From UBA2882 sp045542735 (lineage in GTDB: Bacteria > Bacillota > Clostridia > Lachnospirales > Lachnospiraceae), in contig JAZQLQ010000023.1 of NCBI GenBank assembly GCA_045542735.1, positions 27,894 through 91,893 on the forward strand: DNA of 64,000 nucleotides, given 5' to 3'. The position numbers were made by a program, and so were the translations under genes. Below, piece after piece: positions 53,931 to 62,012 of the stretch. The notes under the pieces were generated by a model. The model was not told the origin of the DNA, made no database searches, and saw only the letters and a program-made list of their open reading frames with translations. Each line of letters starts with the position of its first letter. Position 1 is the stretch's first letter.

Positions 53931-54980
53931 TTATCTGTTAAATGCAGAAGCCGCTACCGTAATTGCCACAAAAAACATACCACTTCCAAACAGTTGTACC
54001 CTTGCCAGCAAGAAAAAACTATCTGCCATATCCCAAATATGCTCTGTATATTTCTTTTCACCGGAAATTTGTAAAATCGCCGATGCCAGTCGGATGACAC
54101 AGCCATACATCACAGTGATGATTACAGGACGCAAACAGATAATCGCTATGATAAATACTCCCAAGATACCAATACTCCCCTTTATCAAGGTTGAGCCCTG
54201 TATGAGCATCTCAGTTATAGCATCTGCATAATCTCCCATTCCCGGAAATAAAGATACGGTTTTGGACAACAACCGACTTCTGGCATTATCTACTGCCGGC
54301 AACAGGGTTGCCTGTAACATACTTCCTGCCAACGCAATAAATAAACTAGCCTTTGTCACAAACAAAACTGTCTTTTTTAAAATTTTAATGACACCACCAA
54401 ACCGATTCCCCTCTGATAACCGGTTTAATATATGTAGCATCCCGTATATCTGGATAAGCGGAAGTAAGACCGCTACCAAGACACGCTCCACAATGAGTAA
54501 AAGCAGGAACTGGAATTCATAAAAAGCCACTGCTGTTACAGGACCGTTTGCCATCCCCATGGTAAGACAAAAGGCAGGCATCAACACACCAATCAAGGTC
54601 TGCATTTCTTCCAAAACCACTATTGCACTTTCATAAGCCATTCCAAAGGATTTCAGCAATATCAAAGAAGAAAACATATAGATAAAATATCTGGCAAAAA
54701 GTGACATCTTATCATTGCTAAACAAATCCCCCAATCCATTTAACAACACTGCCAAAATCCCCAAAAACAAAAGGGTCAAAAAGATCTGTTTACACTGCTG
54801 CAGATTTCCCAAGACAACCTCCTGTACATAGTCCCCCAACAATGCAATCAATTCCTTAAAATCGCCCTTCATCAACCCGGCAATTAAATCCGAGGCATTG
54901 ACACTAGCTGTCTGAAAAATCTCTTCCAGCCATTGATCAATTTGTGAAACATCCATAAAAGTCAACAATTCTTCTTCCAT
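53931..54980 (-). CDS. spoIIIAE: SpoIIIAE, multi-span channel protein
   Basis: SpoIIIAE is the largest membrane component of the SpoIIIA complex and resembles a permease. The 349 residues have several hydrophobic spans from about 80 onward (IFLTLLFLGILAVLLNGLGD, GSIGILGVFIIAIICLRPVII), and a conserved late AASAF end. The ATG at 54980 shares its first base with the spoIIIAD stop and has GGGGAG at 8 nt; the longer frame to 55046 overlaps spoIIIAD and is less likely. Confidence 0.93.
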   Translation of the reverse strand: MEEELLTFMDVSQIDQWLEEIFQTASVNASDLIAGLMKGDFKELIALLGDYVQEVVLGNLQQCKQIFLTLLFLGILAVLLNGLGDLFSNDKMSLFARYFIYMFSSLILLKSFGMAYESAIVVLEEMQTLIGVLMPAFCLTMGMANGPVTAVAFYEFQFLLLLIVERVLVAVLLPLIQIYGMLHILNRLSEGNRFGGVIKILKKTVLFVTKASLFIALAGSMLQATLLPAVDNARSRLLSKTVSLFPGMGDYADAITEMLIQGSTLIKGSIGILGVFIIAIICLRPVIITVMYGCVIRLASAILQISGEKKYTEHIWDMADSFFLLARVQLFGSGMFFVAITVAASAFNR

Positions 54981-55363
54981 CAGAAATACTCCCCGATTGT
55001 CTGAATCAGACTCAAAAATACCGGCATTCCCATTAGCAATATGCAAAATTTCCCTGCCATCTCAATTTGCTTACCCAATGCGGAATAGCCTGCATCCTGA
55101 CACATCCCACTGCAAAATTCACTAATGTAAGATATTCCTACAATCTTTAAAAGCATTTGTATATAGCCATCATAGACTCCGATACCTGCACTGATTTTCT
55201 GTGTCACTTCAACAATGGAAAGAAATGCCTGAAAACACAAATAAAACAAAAACAATCCTACTGCCAGCATAAATACAAATGCATATTCCGGCCGATACTG
55301 CTTGATAAACAACGCAATGCTCACAGCCGCCAATCCCAACATGCCAATCTTTATAATATCCAT
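54980..55363 (-). CDS. spoIIIAD: SpoIIIAD, membrane channel protein
   Basis: SpoIIIAD is a small integral membrane protein of the SpoIIIA channel with three or four spans in 127 residues (MDIIKIGMLGLAAVSIALFI at the start; YISEFCSGMCQDAGYSALG is the conserved middle). The ATG at 55363 has GGAGG at 7 nt; longer in-frame starts are too close to that site. It overlaps spoIIIAE at one base. Confidence 0.94.
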   Translation of the reverse strand: MDIIKIGMLGLAAVSIALFIKQYRPEYAFVFMLAVGLFLFYLCFQAFLSIVEVTQKISAGIGVYDGYIQMLLKIVGISYISEFCSGMCQDAGYSALGKQIEMAGKFCILLMGMPVFLSLIQTIGEYF

Positions 55364-55402
55364 CCTCATGCCTCCGTTTATCTTCCACATATCTTCTGTT
55401 TA

Positions 55403-55597
55403 TCACAGAGAAAAAAGTTTCTCCATGGTCTGAAACAAATCTACAATAAAGGGAAGTACCCAGGTTAAGACAAGGATAAAACCACACAGGCTTACCAGAT
55501 ACGCATGTTCTTCTTTCCCACTATGTTTTAATACCTGATTCAAAATTGTAACCAGGATTCCCACGGCTGCTATTTTAAACAAAATTCCCACACTCAT
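55403..55597 (-). CDS. spoIIIAC: SpoIIIAC, membrane channel protein
   Basis: SpoIIIAC has 64 residues and two membrane helices, as in other spore formers (about 65 in Bacillus). The segment GILVTILNQVLKHSGKEEHAYLVSLCGF is the family hallmark. The ATG at 55597 has AGGTGG at 8 nt and lies 10 nt after the spoIIIAB stop; the longer frame to 55639 overlaps spoIIIAB. Confidence 0.93.
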   Translation of the reverse strand: MSVGILFKIAAVGILVTILNQVLKHSGKEEHAYLVSLCGFILVLTWVLPFIVDLFQTMEKLFSL

Positions 55598-55607
55598 GTG
55601 TATCCAC

Positions 55608-56117
55608 CTACCAAAGTAAAATAATAACAAAGATTCCAACCATTAATCCCATGGATTGATACAGCCTGCATCTTTTTTCCCTCTGTGTTTCCAATTCCCT
55701 GATTTCTTCAACAAACGTGTCCAAACTCATTTGCAGTTTCTTCAACTGAGTCTTGGTATCATAAAATCCGGTCTGATCAAATAGCCCAATTACCAAATCA
55801 GCATCTTCTTTTTTCATATAATCTGTCACCGGCTGCATTTCCTCCTGCCAGATAATAAATAAAGGTTTTCCGTCATTTTCATTGTTCCTTTTTTGGATGT
55901 TTTGTAAAAGCTTCCCGAACATTCCCGATACCCTGACAGAAACCTTGCAGATACTCTCCGGTATGGAAGCATTTTCCACTTGTATCTGCGCAATCAGGTA
56001 CCGGAGCATCTCACATATCTGTTTGCGGATGGCAATAGCATTTTCATAATCTGCAACCTTATATAGTCCCAGTCCTATGGTTCCTATCAAAAAAATCATT
56101 CCTCCGATGATCCGCAT
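55608..56117 (-). CDS. spoIIIAB: SpoIIIAB, stage III sporulation protein
   Basis: SpoIIIAB is a membrane-anchored component of the complex, related in fold to type II secretion protein GspF. In 169 residues it has an N-terminal hairpin (MIFLIGTIGLGLYKVADYE), a soluble helical domain with ICEMLRYLIAQIQVENASIPE, and a C-terminal span. The ATG at 56117 gives the standard length; the frame is open to 56285 inside spoIIIAA. Confidence 0.93.
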   Translation of the reverse strand: MRIIGGMIFLIGTIGLGLYKVADYENAIAIRKQICEMLRYLIAQIQVENASIPESICKVSVRVSGMFGKLLQNIQKRNNENDGKPLFIIWQEEMQPVTDYMKKEDADLVIGLFDQTGFYDTKTQLKKLQMSLDTFVEEIRELETQREKRCRLYQSMGLMVGIFVIILLW

Positions 56118-56136
56118 ATCTTTACTCTCCAATCTA

Positions 56137-57084
56137 CTATGCGCCTGCCAGCAAATCTCCTTTTTCATCATAGAGTTTCCACTTGGGTTCTCCCTTGTCC
56201 CATCGCAATACCAAGAACCTTTGAAAAACCTCCATAAACCTTTCTCTTTTCCATGGACTTTTTGCAAAGACATCGACAGGTGCATTTCCGTGAGCCGAGG
56301 CTAACAAAGAAACACCACAGCCCGAGGCATAGAAAAGTGCCTTATAATCTTCTTCCAGTCCCAACTCGTCCACAACCAAAAGCTGCGGTCCCATAGCGCG
56401 TATCGCCATAGACATGCCAATAGCCTTAGGACAGGCATCCAACACATCTGTCCGCATGCCCACCTGATTTTGTGGTACTCCCATGAAACAACCTGCAATC
56501 TCAGAGCGTTCATCAATGATACACACCTGCATACCTTTCCGACTCTCACATCCATCGGATATCAGCCGCGCTAAATCCCGTAACATGGTAGTTTTACCAA
56601 CTCCGGGCGGTGATACAATCAACGTGTTTACAAATTTATCTCTCTCAAACAGATGGGACACGATGGGCTCTGCCACACCAATCATTTCATGTACAATACG
56701 AATATGTAAAAATTGTATCTGTTTTAACATAAGCACTTTGTCCCCATCCATAACCGCCTGTCCAAATATTCCGACACGATGTCCGCCTGCAACGGTTAAA
56801 TAACCTTGTTTTAACTGGGCTTCATAGGCATAGGGAGAATAATTACAGATATGATTAAAAATTGCTTCTATATCACCTTGCTTTAGGATAACGCCCTGCT
56901 TCCATTTCTGATACAATTGTCCGTCTGCACCCGGATACCACTCTTCCCGTCCAATAATAAAAATAACAGGAGCATTGACACGCAAACGGATTTCCTGTAG
57001 TTTGTCCATTCTTTTTTCCATTCCCGAAAGCATCTTATGAAATTGATAAGGAAACAAATTACGAATTGATATGTATTGATTCAT
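56137..57084 (-). CDS. spoIIIAA: SpoIIIAA, secretion-type ATPase of the forespore channel
   Basis: SpoIIIAA is the cytoplasmic ATPase of the SpoIIIA channel, related to type II/IV secretion ATPases. The 315 residues carry Walker A VSPPGVGKTTMLRDLAR, Walker B LLVVDELGLEED and GGHRVGIFG before them. The ATG at 57084 has AAAGGTGG at 7 nt. It opens the eight-gene spoIIIA operon, which runs AA to AH without a break. Confidence 0.95.
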   Translation of the reverse strand: MNQYISIRNLFPYQFHKMLSGMEKRMDKLQEIRLRVNAPVIFIIGREEWYPGADGQLYQKWKQGVILKQGDIEAIFNHICNYSPYAYEAQLKQGYLTVAGGHRVGIFGQAVMDGDKVLMLKQIQFLHIRIVHEMIGVAEPIVSHLFERDKFVNTLIVSPPGVGKTTMLRDLARLISDGCESRKGMQVCIIDERSEIAGCFMGVPQNQVGMRTDVLDACPKAIGMSMAIRAMGPQLLVVDELGLEEDYKALFYASGCGVSLLASAHGNAPVDVFAKSPWKRERFMEVFQRFLVLRWDKGEPKWKLYDEKGDLLAGA

Positions 57085-57263
57085 CTCGTCCACCTTTCTT
57101 TGCCTTTTAACAAATATATGTAAAACGGACGAGTTTAGACCCGGAATTTTAGAAATTAAATAGAAACCTTTAAGGACACCTGACTTTTGCATGAAAAATA
57201 ATACAATTTATTTTTTTTAAACCACTATACATTTTTATAGAATATGGTATTATATAAATATAG

Positions 57264-57278
57264 TAATAGTTACTATTA
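57264..57278. promoter_or_regulatory. inverted repeat upstream of the mini glycyl-radical gene
   Basis: TAATAGT-T-ACTATTA is a 15-bp inverted repeat within a very AT-rich region, 46 nt before the start at 57325. It may be an operator for this gene; I cannot match it to a known consensus. Confidence 0.35.
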
Positions 57279-57324
57279 TTAAAATAAATATAAAGAATTC
57301 ATTTAATTAAAGGAGGAAACGCTT

Positions 57325-57564
57325 ATGACAAATCAAGCACAGGTCAACAATTTAGTAAACTTATTGGACGGATATTCCCAAAAAGGCGGACATCATTTAA
57401 ATGTGAATGTCTTAAACCGTGATATGCTCTTGGATGCACAGAAAAACCCGGATAAATACCCTCAGCTTACCATCCGTGTATCCGGCTACGCTGTTAACTT
57501 CATCAAATTAACTCCCGAACAACAGGCAGATGTTATCAGCCGTACCTTCCATGAAAGTGTGTAA
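57325..57564 (+). CDS. grcA: autonomous glycyl-radical cofactor-like protein (GrcA/YfiD type, short)
   Basis: This 79-residue protein matches the C-terminal glycyl-radical end of pyruvate formate-lyase. QLTIRVSGYAVNFIKLTPEQQADVISRTFHES carries the radical Gly (G54) in the RVSGYA motif, and HHLNVNVLNRDMLLDAQKNPDKYP is the strand before it. E. coli GrcA, 127 residues, replaces the oxygen-cleaved tail of PflB. This version is shorter, with only a brief N-terminal arm. It is read from a near-perfect AAAGGAGG site. It stands alone, followed by the stem-loop array. Confidence 0.85.
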   Translation: MTNQAQVNNLVNLLDGYSQKGGHHLNVNVLNRDMLLDAQKNPDKYPQLTIRVSGYAVNFIKLTPEQQADVISRTFHESV

Positions 57565-57644
57565 AAGTATCCATATAAGATTTTGATATTGTATTTATGT
57601 CATGTTCGACGCTACTTGGCAAATATATGATATCCAATCAAGCC

Positions 57645-57893
57645 GTGGGGCGTAGAGAAAAAAATCGATTCTCTACGCCCCACTTTTCCTATTTTCTATA
57701 CTTTTTGATGTACAAATGATGGCTCTGGGGGCGTATGCAGGAAAATTCATCTTGTACGCCCCGCTTTATGTAGTTTGCGGGGCGTAGGGACAAAATTATT
57801 TTGTATACGCCCTTTTTTGCCTATATACGCCTCATTTTCAACCGGATTTTTGCAAAAATAGGGCGTATGAGAAAAATTTTTTCTCATACGCCC
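57645..57893. repeat. array of four GGGGCGTA/TACGCCCC stem-loops
   Basis: Four hairpins share a GGGGCGTA...TACGCCCC stem while the inner parts differ. They are 57645-57683 (15-bp perfect stem GTGGGGCGTAGAGAA, loop 57660-57668); 57727-57763 (8-bp outer stem, imperfect inner); 57779-57812 (GGGCGTA plus inner ACAAAA/TTTTGT, then TTTTTT); and 57861-57893 (GGGCGTATGAGAAAAA with its complement). An extra half-site TACGCC at 57826 can pair with 57862, competing with the fourth hairpin. Starts are spaced 82, 52 and 82 nt. They fill the gap between convergent genes grcA and pnp. No repeat unit or spacer of CRISPR type is present. Confidence 0.85.
57779..57818 (+). terminator. third array hairpin with T-tract, plausible terminator of the grcA-like gene
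   Basis: GGGCGTA (57780-57786) pairs with TACGCCC (57806-57812), with an inner ACAAAA/TTTTGT stem, and six T follow at 57813-57818. It is the only hairpin of the array with a plus-strand T-tract directly behind the stem. Confidence 0.6.
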
Positions 57894-57967
57894 CATTGAC
57901 TTACTCATTTAATTATATAGACTGAAGAATCTTCAATTCAGAATCTTCTATCGCGTCTCATCTGCCA

Positions 57968-60058
57968 TTAGTTCTGTGCAACGTCTTTCATGGAGAAGCT
58001 AATACGTCCCATTTTGTCTTTGCCAAGGCAAACAACGGTTACTGTATCACCTAATGTCAACACATCTTCTACATGATTGATTCTCTCTTTTGCAATCTTG
58101 GAGATGTGAACCATACCTTCTTTACCGGGTGCAAACTCGATGAATGCACCGAACTCTTTGATGCTTACAACTTTACCCTTGAAGATCTGACCTTCTTCGA
58201 AATCAGTTGTAATAATCTTAATCATTTCGATTGCTTTATCCATCATAGCTGCATCGGTACCGCATACAGATACTGCACCTTCATCGCTGATATCAATCTT
58301 AACACCTGTCTGGTCGATGATTGCGTTAATTGTCTTACCACGCTGGCCAACAACATCACCAATCTTGTCAGGATCAATCTGGATCTGAATAATCTTGGGA
58401 GCATATTTGCCAACTTCTGTTCTGGGCTCTGCGATGGCGGGTTTCATACATGTATCCATGATGAACTCTCTTGCTTCACGACATCTTGCAATAGCGCCTT
58501 CTACGATAGGTCTTGTCAAACCATGGATCTTGATATCCATTTGGATAGCTGTGATACCTTCGGTTGTACCGGTTACTTTAAAGTCCATATCGCCAAAGAA
58601 GTCTTCTAAGCCCTGGATATCTGTTAATAATACATAATCGTCATCTGTATCACCTGTTACAAGACCACAGGAAATACCTGCTACCATTCTCTTAATCGGC
58701 ACACCTGCAGCCATTAAGGCCATACAGGAAGCACATGTGGATGCCATGGATGTAGGACCGTTGGCCTCGAAAGTCTCGGATACGGTACGGATTGCATAGG
58801 GGAATTGCGCCTCGGAAGGAAGAACTGCTACCAATGCTTTCTCTGCCAAAGCACCATGACCGATTTCACGACGTCCGGGACCACGGCTAACTTTAGTCTC
58901 ACCTACGGAATAGGACGGGAAATTATAATGATGCATGTAACGTTTGCTTGTCACATTCTCATCCAAACCGTCAACTCTCTGTACTTCAGATAAAGGAGCC
59001 AGAGTTGTTACGTTACAAATCTGTGTCTGACCACGTGTAAACATAGCAGAACCATGTACACGGGGAATTAAATCTACTTCTGCAGCCAAAGGACGGATCT
59101 GATTTAACTGACGGCCATCAGGACGTTTGTGGTCTTTTAAGATCATCTTACGAACAGTCTTTTTCTGATACTGATATACAGCATCTCCTAAAATAGCCAA
59201 CCACTCTTCGTTGTCTGCAAATGCTTCTTCCAATTTAGCAGTAATGTTACGGATATTTTCCTCACGAACCTGCTTTTCATCAGTAAACACTGCCTCTTCC
59301 ATTTCAGCAGGAGTTACGATTTCTTTGATAGCTGCAAACATTTCCTCGGGAATTGCACAGCTTTCATATGCATGTTTGGGTTTACCAACCTCTGCAACGA
59401 TTTCATCGATAAATGCGATAATTGTCTGGTTTACATCATGAGCCATATAGATTGCTTCCAGCATTTTTGCTTCAGGAATCTCGTTAGCACCGGCTTCAAT
59501 CATGATAACCTTTTCTTTGGTGGATGCAACTGTTAAACTTAAGTCACCGTTATCCCATGCTTCCTGACCGGGGTTAATGATTAACTGACCGTCAACCATA
59601 CCAACCTGTGTCATTGCACAAGGACCGTCAAAAGGAATATCGGAAATACAGGTTGCGATTGCAGTACCAATCATAGCTACAAGCTCAGGTCTGCACTCGG
59701 GGTCAACGCTCATTACCATATTATTTAAAGTCACATCATTTCTGTAATCTTTGGGGAACAAAGGACGCATAGGTCTGTCGATAACACGGCTTGTTAATAC
59801 TGCGTTTTCGCTTGCTTTACCTTCACGTTTGTTGAATCCTCCGGGGATCTTACCTACTGCATATAATTTTTCTTCATACTCTACACTACAAGGGAAGAAA
59901 TCGATTCCGTCACGGGGTTTCTCACTTGCTGTTGCTGTAGAAAGAACGGTGGTCTCACCGTAGTGCATAAATGCACATCCGTTAGCCTGTTTGCCCACTC
60001 TACCGATATCTACGGATAAGGTACGGCCTGCAAGCTCCATACTAAATGTTTTGTACAT
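57968..60058 (-). CDS. pnp: polyribonucleotide nucleotidyltransferase (PNPase)
   Basis: PNPase degrades mRNA phosphorolytically from the 3' end in the degradosome. The 696 residues have two RNase PH domains (first about 1-140, second with GRRPDGRQLNQIRPLAAEVDLIPR and SGLVTGDTDDDYVLLTDIQG), an intervening helical domain, then KH (IGDVVGQRGKTINAIIDQTG) and S1 (IFKGKVVSIKEFGAFIEF). The ATG at 60058 follows AAAGGAG; a longer frame to 60172 is the leader. It lies after rpsO, the classic rpsO-pnp order, with a folded leader. Confidence 0.96.
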   Translation of the reverse strand: MYKTFSMELAGRTLSVDIGRVGKQANGCAFMHYGETTVLSTATASEKPRDGIDFFPCSVEYEEKLYAVGKIPGGFNKREGKASENAVLTSRVIDRPMRPLFPKDYRNDVTLNNMVMSVDPECRPELVAMIGTAIATCISDIPFDGPCAMTQVGMVDGQLIINPGQEAWDNGDLSLTVASTKEKVIMIEAGANEIPEAKMLEAIYMAHDVNQTIIAFIDEIVAEVGKPKHAYESCAIPEEMFAAIKEIVTPAEMEEAVFTDEKQVREENIRNITAKLEEAFADNEEWLAILGDAVYQYQKKTVRKMILKDHKRPDGRQLNQIRPLAAEVDLIPRVHGSAMFTRGQTQICNVTTLAPLSEVQRVDGLDENVTSKRYMHHYNFPSYSVGETKVSRGPGRREIGHGALAEKALVAVLPSEAQFPYAIRTVSETFEANGPTSMASTCASCMALMAAGVPIKRMVAGISCGLVTGDTDDDYVLLTDIQGLEDFFGDMDFKVTGTTEGITAIQMDIKIHGLTRPIVEGAIARCREAREFIMDTCMKPAIAEPRTEVGKYAPKIIQIQIDPDKIGDVVGQRGKTINAIIDQTGVKIDISDEGAVSVCGTDAAMMDKAIEMIKIITTDFEEGQIFKGKVVSIKEFGAFIEFAPGKEGMVHISKIAKERINHVEDVLTLGDTVTVVCLGKDKMGRISFSMKDVAQN

Positions 60059-60100
60059 AGCTTTTCTCCTTTTCTTTTCATAAATAAAATTTATAAACCA

Positions 60101-60244
60101 GGCAGAAGCCGCCAAAACTACTGATGTATCCACAACTGTTATGTATGGTTGTCCGCTAAGACAACTTTGCACATATCCCTCATATATCTCGCATATATCT
60201 TACATTTGTACACACATCAGTGGTCTCGGCATGCATCTTCTGCC
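60101..60244 (-). promoter_or_regulatory. pnp leader with nested long-range foldback
   Basis: In the untranslated stretch before pnp, GGCAGAAG (60101-60108) pairs with CTTCTGCC (60237-60244), GCCG (60108-60111) with CGGC (60227-60230), ACTGATGT (60120-60127) with ACATCAGT (60214-60221), and GTTGTC (60148-60153) with GACAAC (60160-60165). The foldback spans about 144 nt. In E. coli a pnp leader stem is cut by RNase III and then by PNPase for autoregulation; the same role is inferred here. Confidence 0.55.
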
Positions 60245-60258
60245 TATGATTACATAAA

Positions 60259-60281
60259 AGGACGGATATACTATCCGTCCT
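60259..60281 (-). terminator. terminator after rpsO
   Basis: AGGACGGAT (60259-60267) and ATCCGTCCT (60273-60281) form a perfect 9-bp stem with a 5-nt loop, 16 nt beyond rpsO and before the pnp leader; the minus-strand tail TTTATG is weak. Part of rpsO transcription may read through into pnp. Confidence 0.75.
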
Positions 60282-60297
60282 CTTATGATTATCATCA

Positions 60298-60564
60298 TTA
60301 TTTTCTAAGTCCAAGTCTTTCGATCAGAGCACGGTATCTCTCAATATCAGTTTTCTTTAAGTATGCAAGTAAACCTCTTCTCTGACCAACCATCTTTAAC
60401 ATACCACGTCTGGAATGGTGATCCTTCGGATGCTCTTTTAAGTGATCTGTTAACTCTTTGATTCTTGCTGTTAATACAGCTACCTGTACTTCAGGTGAAC
60501 CTGTGTCGCCTTCTGTACGAGCGTACTCTTTGATAATTGCCTGTTTCTTCTCTTTAGAAATCAT
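60298..60564 (-). CDS. rpsO: 30S ribosomal protein S15
   Basis: S15 binds 16S rRNA at the three-way junction of the central domain and nucleates the platform. The 88 residues carry EYARTEGDTGSPEVQVAVLTARI, LKEHPKDHHSRRGMLKMVGQRRGLLAYLKK and end in RLGLRK, all standard. AAGGAGG precedes the start. Confidence 0.98.
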   Translation of the reverse strand: MISKEKKQAIIKEYARTEGDTGSPEVQVAVLTARIKELTDHLKEHPKDHHSRRGMLKMVGQRRGLLAYLKKTDIERYRALIERLGLRK

Positions 60565-60650
60565 GTCCTAAATCCTCCTTGTTTTTGTCTGGCCGGACTA
60601 AGAACCGGGTTGGAGTCTCCCGTATCTGAGTGCCGGTTAAAATTCACACA
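60565..60650 (-). promoter_or_regulatory. rpsO leader, possible S15 autoregulatory RNA
   Basis: The rpsO leader is about 85 nt. AACCGG (minus strand, 60638-60633) pairs with CCGGTT (60608-60603) around a GGAGACTCC element (60612-60620). Many Firmicutes have S15 leaders that bind S15 by mimicking rRNA; this could be one, but I cannot match it to a described class. Confidence 0.4.
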
Positions 60651-60656
60651 AAACAG

Positions 60657-60685
60657 ATTATAACATGGTTTCCATAAGTTGTAAA
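60657..60685 (-). promoter_or_regulatory. sigma-A promoter for rpsO
   Basis: On the minus strand TTTACA (60680-60685), 17 nt, TATAAT (60657-60662). It lies about 92 nt before the rpsO start, leaving room for the leader. Confidence 0.65.
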
Positions 60686-60717
60686 TACTTAAATCTATTG
60701 ATTTTCACCAATTTTGA

Positions 60718-61896
60718 TTAATCATATAAAAATCTTCTGACTTTGGCGGGAGTTCTATAATATGCACTGGTAATACGGATACCGGTACTGGGGCTACTTG
60801 CATGAACAACCTGGCCACCACCGATATAAATGGCTACATGATTAATTCTGCCACCTTTGGCATAGAAAACCAAATCGCCGGGTTTTGCCTCTGCCATGGT
60901 AATGGCAGTACCCATATTGGACTGTGCTGCAGAGGAATGGGGTAAACCAATACCATATTTTGCATACACACTAAGTACAAATCCGGAGCAGTCAGCACCC
61001 TTTGTCAAGCTGGTGCCGCCCCATACATAGGGATTACCAACAAACTGTTTTGCATATTCACAAAGCTCAACTCTGACATCGGATACGCCCTCACCATATA
61101 AGAACTCCGTCATATTGAGAGCAGTCTTTAAGTTTTCACCTACTGTAACATAATCTGCACTGACATAAGCTTCCTGTTCATCATAGAGAACTTTTACCCA
61201 GCCGTCCATTACTTCAACAACTTCCAGCTCTTCGCCGTATGCTACCATGCTGATAACATCACCTTCCAGACTGGGAATGGAACGAACCTTCAATCCGTCT
61301 GCAGATACCTTTGCCACTTCTTTCACAATTACCTTTGCATATGCAATGGCAGGTTCACCGGTCAATAAGTAGTCGGTAGATACCCAACCTTCTACAGAGC
61401 CGGATACAATATGTGCTTTATTCCCAACAATTTCCAGAATCTCACATCCGGACTCATTGCTCATCTTACCGATAATCTTACTGTTATCCTCTGCGGATGC
61501 TCTGACATTCAGATGATCTTCTACACGTACAATACCAAGATTGGTATAACCAAAAGCACCACCCAAAGCATCTTCCTCTTCGTCTGCTTCATCTACCTCA
61601 TACTCTTCTGTACTATTGTCCAGACCCTCTGTCACTGTCTCAATGGCAGGAGCTGCACCTACAGCCATAACCACATTCTCTGTAGGAACTACAGGCTCAA
61701 CAGAAACAGTGTCTTCTATATTTGCTTCTACATTTTCCTCGGTTGACTCTACGGTAACAGTCTCGCCTTCTACCACTTCGCCGGCACCGACACTCAAATC
61801 ACCAAGTGTCACATTCTCTGCGGCATATGCTACTGTACCGGACAAGCAAGCCACAACAACGGCTGCTGTCAACACTTTTACTACATTGTTTTTCAT
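60718..61896 (-). CDS. NlpC/P60 cell wall hydrolase with SH3 domains
   Basis: This secreted peptidoglycan endopeptidase likely cleaves stem peptides. In 392 residues: a signal peptide (about 1-26), an acidic linker (about 30-115), two SH3_3 domains (about 118-180 and 190-252), and a C-terminal NlpC/P60 domain with the catalytic Cys in GADCSGFVLSVYAKYG and His in RINHVAIYIGGGQVVHASS. It lies between rpsO and the Na/Pi transporter gene. A WalR-like site precedes it, as for wall hydrolases in other Firmicutes. The start has AAAGGA. Confidence 0.93.
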   Translation of the reverse strand: MKNNVVKVLTAAVVVACLSGTVAYAAENVTLGDLSVGAGEVVEGETVTVESTEENVEANIEDTVSVEPVVPTENVVMAVGAAPAIETVTEGLDNSTEEYEVDEADEEEDALGGAFGYTNLGIVRVEDHLNVRASAEDNSKIIGKMSNESGCEILEIVGNKAHIVSGSVEGWVSTDYLLTGEPAIAYAKVIVKEVAKVSADGLKVRSIPSLEGDVISMVAYGEELEVVEVMDGWVKVLYDEQEAYVSADYVTVGENLKTALNMTEFLYGEGVSDVRVELCEYAKQFVGNPYVWGGTSLTKGADCSGFVLSVYAKYGIGLPHSSAAQSNMGTAITMAEAKPGDLVFYAKGGRINHVAIYIGGGQVVHASSPSTGIRITSAYYRTPAKVRRFLYD

Positions 61897-61940
61897 ATGT
61901 TTATCCTTTATTTCAATTGATTTTATAATCCTTGTTAATT

Positions 61941-61957
61941 GTTACATAATTGTTACA
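61941..61957 (-). promoter_or_regulatory. WalR-like box upstream of the NlpC/P60 gene
   Basis: On the minus strand TGTAAC-5 nt-TGTAAC fits the WalR (YycF) consensus TGTWAH-N5-TGTWAH exactly, and a third half, TGTAAT, lies 3 nt further at 61961-61966. A candidate -10 (TATAAA, 61922-61927) would put the box over the -35 region. WalR control of wall hydrolases is known in Bacillus and relatives; a walRK pair is not in the window. Confidence 0.5.
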
Positions 61958-62012
61958 AATATTACAAATCAATTATAACATATGAATAATTTTCGTCAAC
62001 TACCAGATTTTG

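Noticed and set aside
57645..57893. CRISPR array
   Set aside because: The repeated parts are 8-nt inverted halves of hairpins, with no direct repeat of 23 nt or more, no equal spacers and no cas genes.
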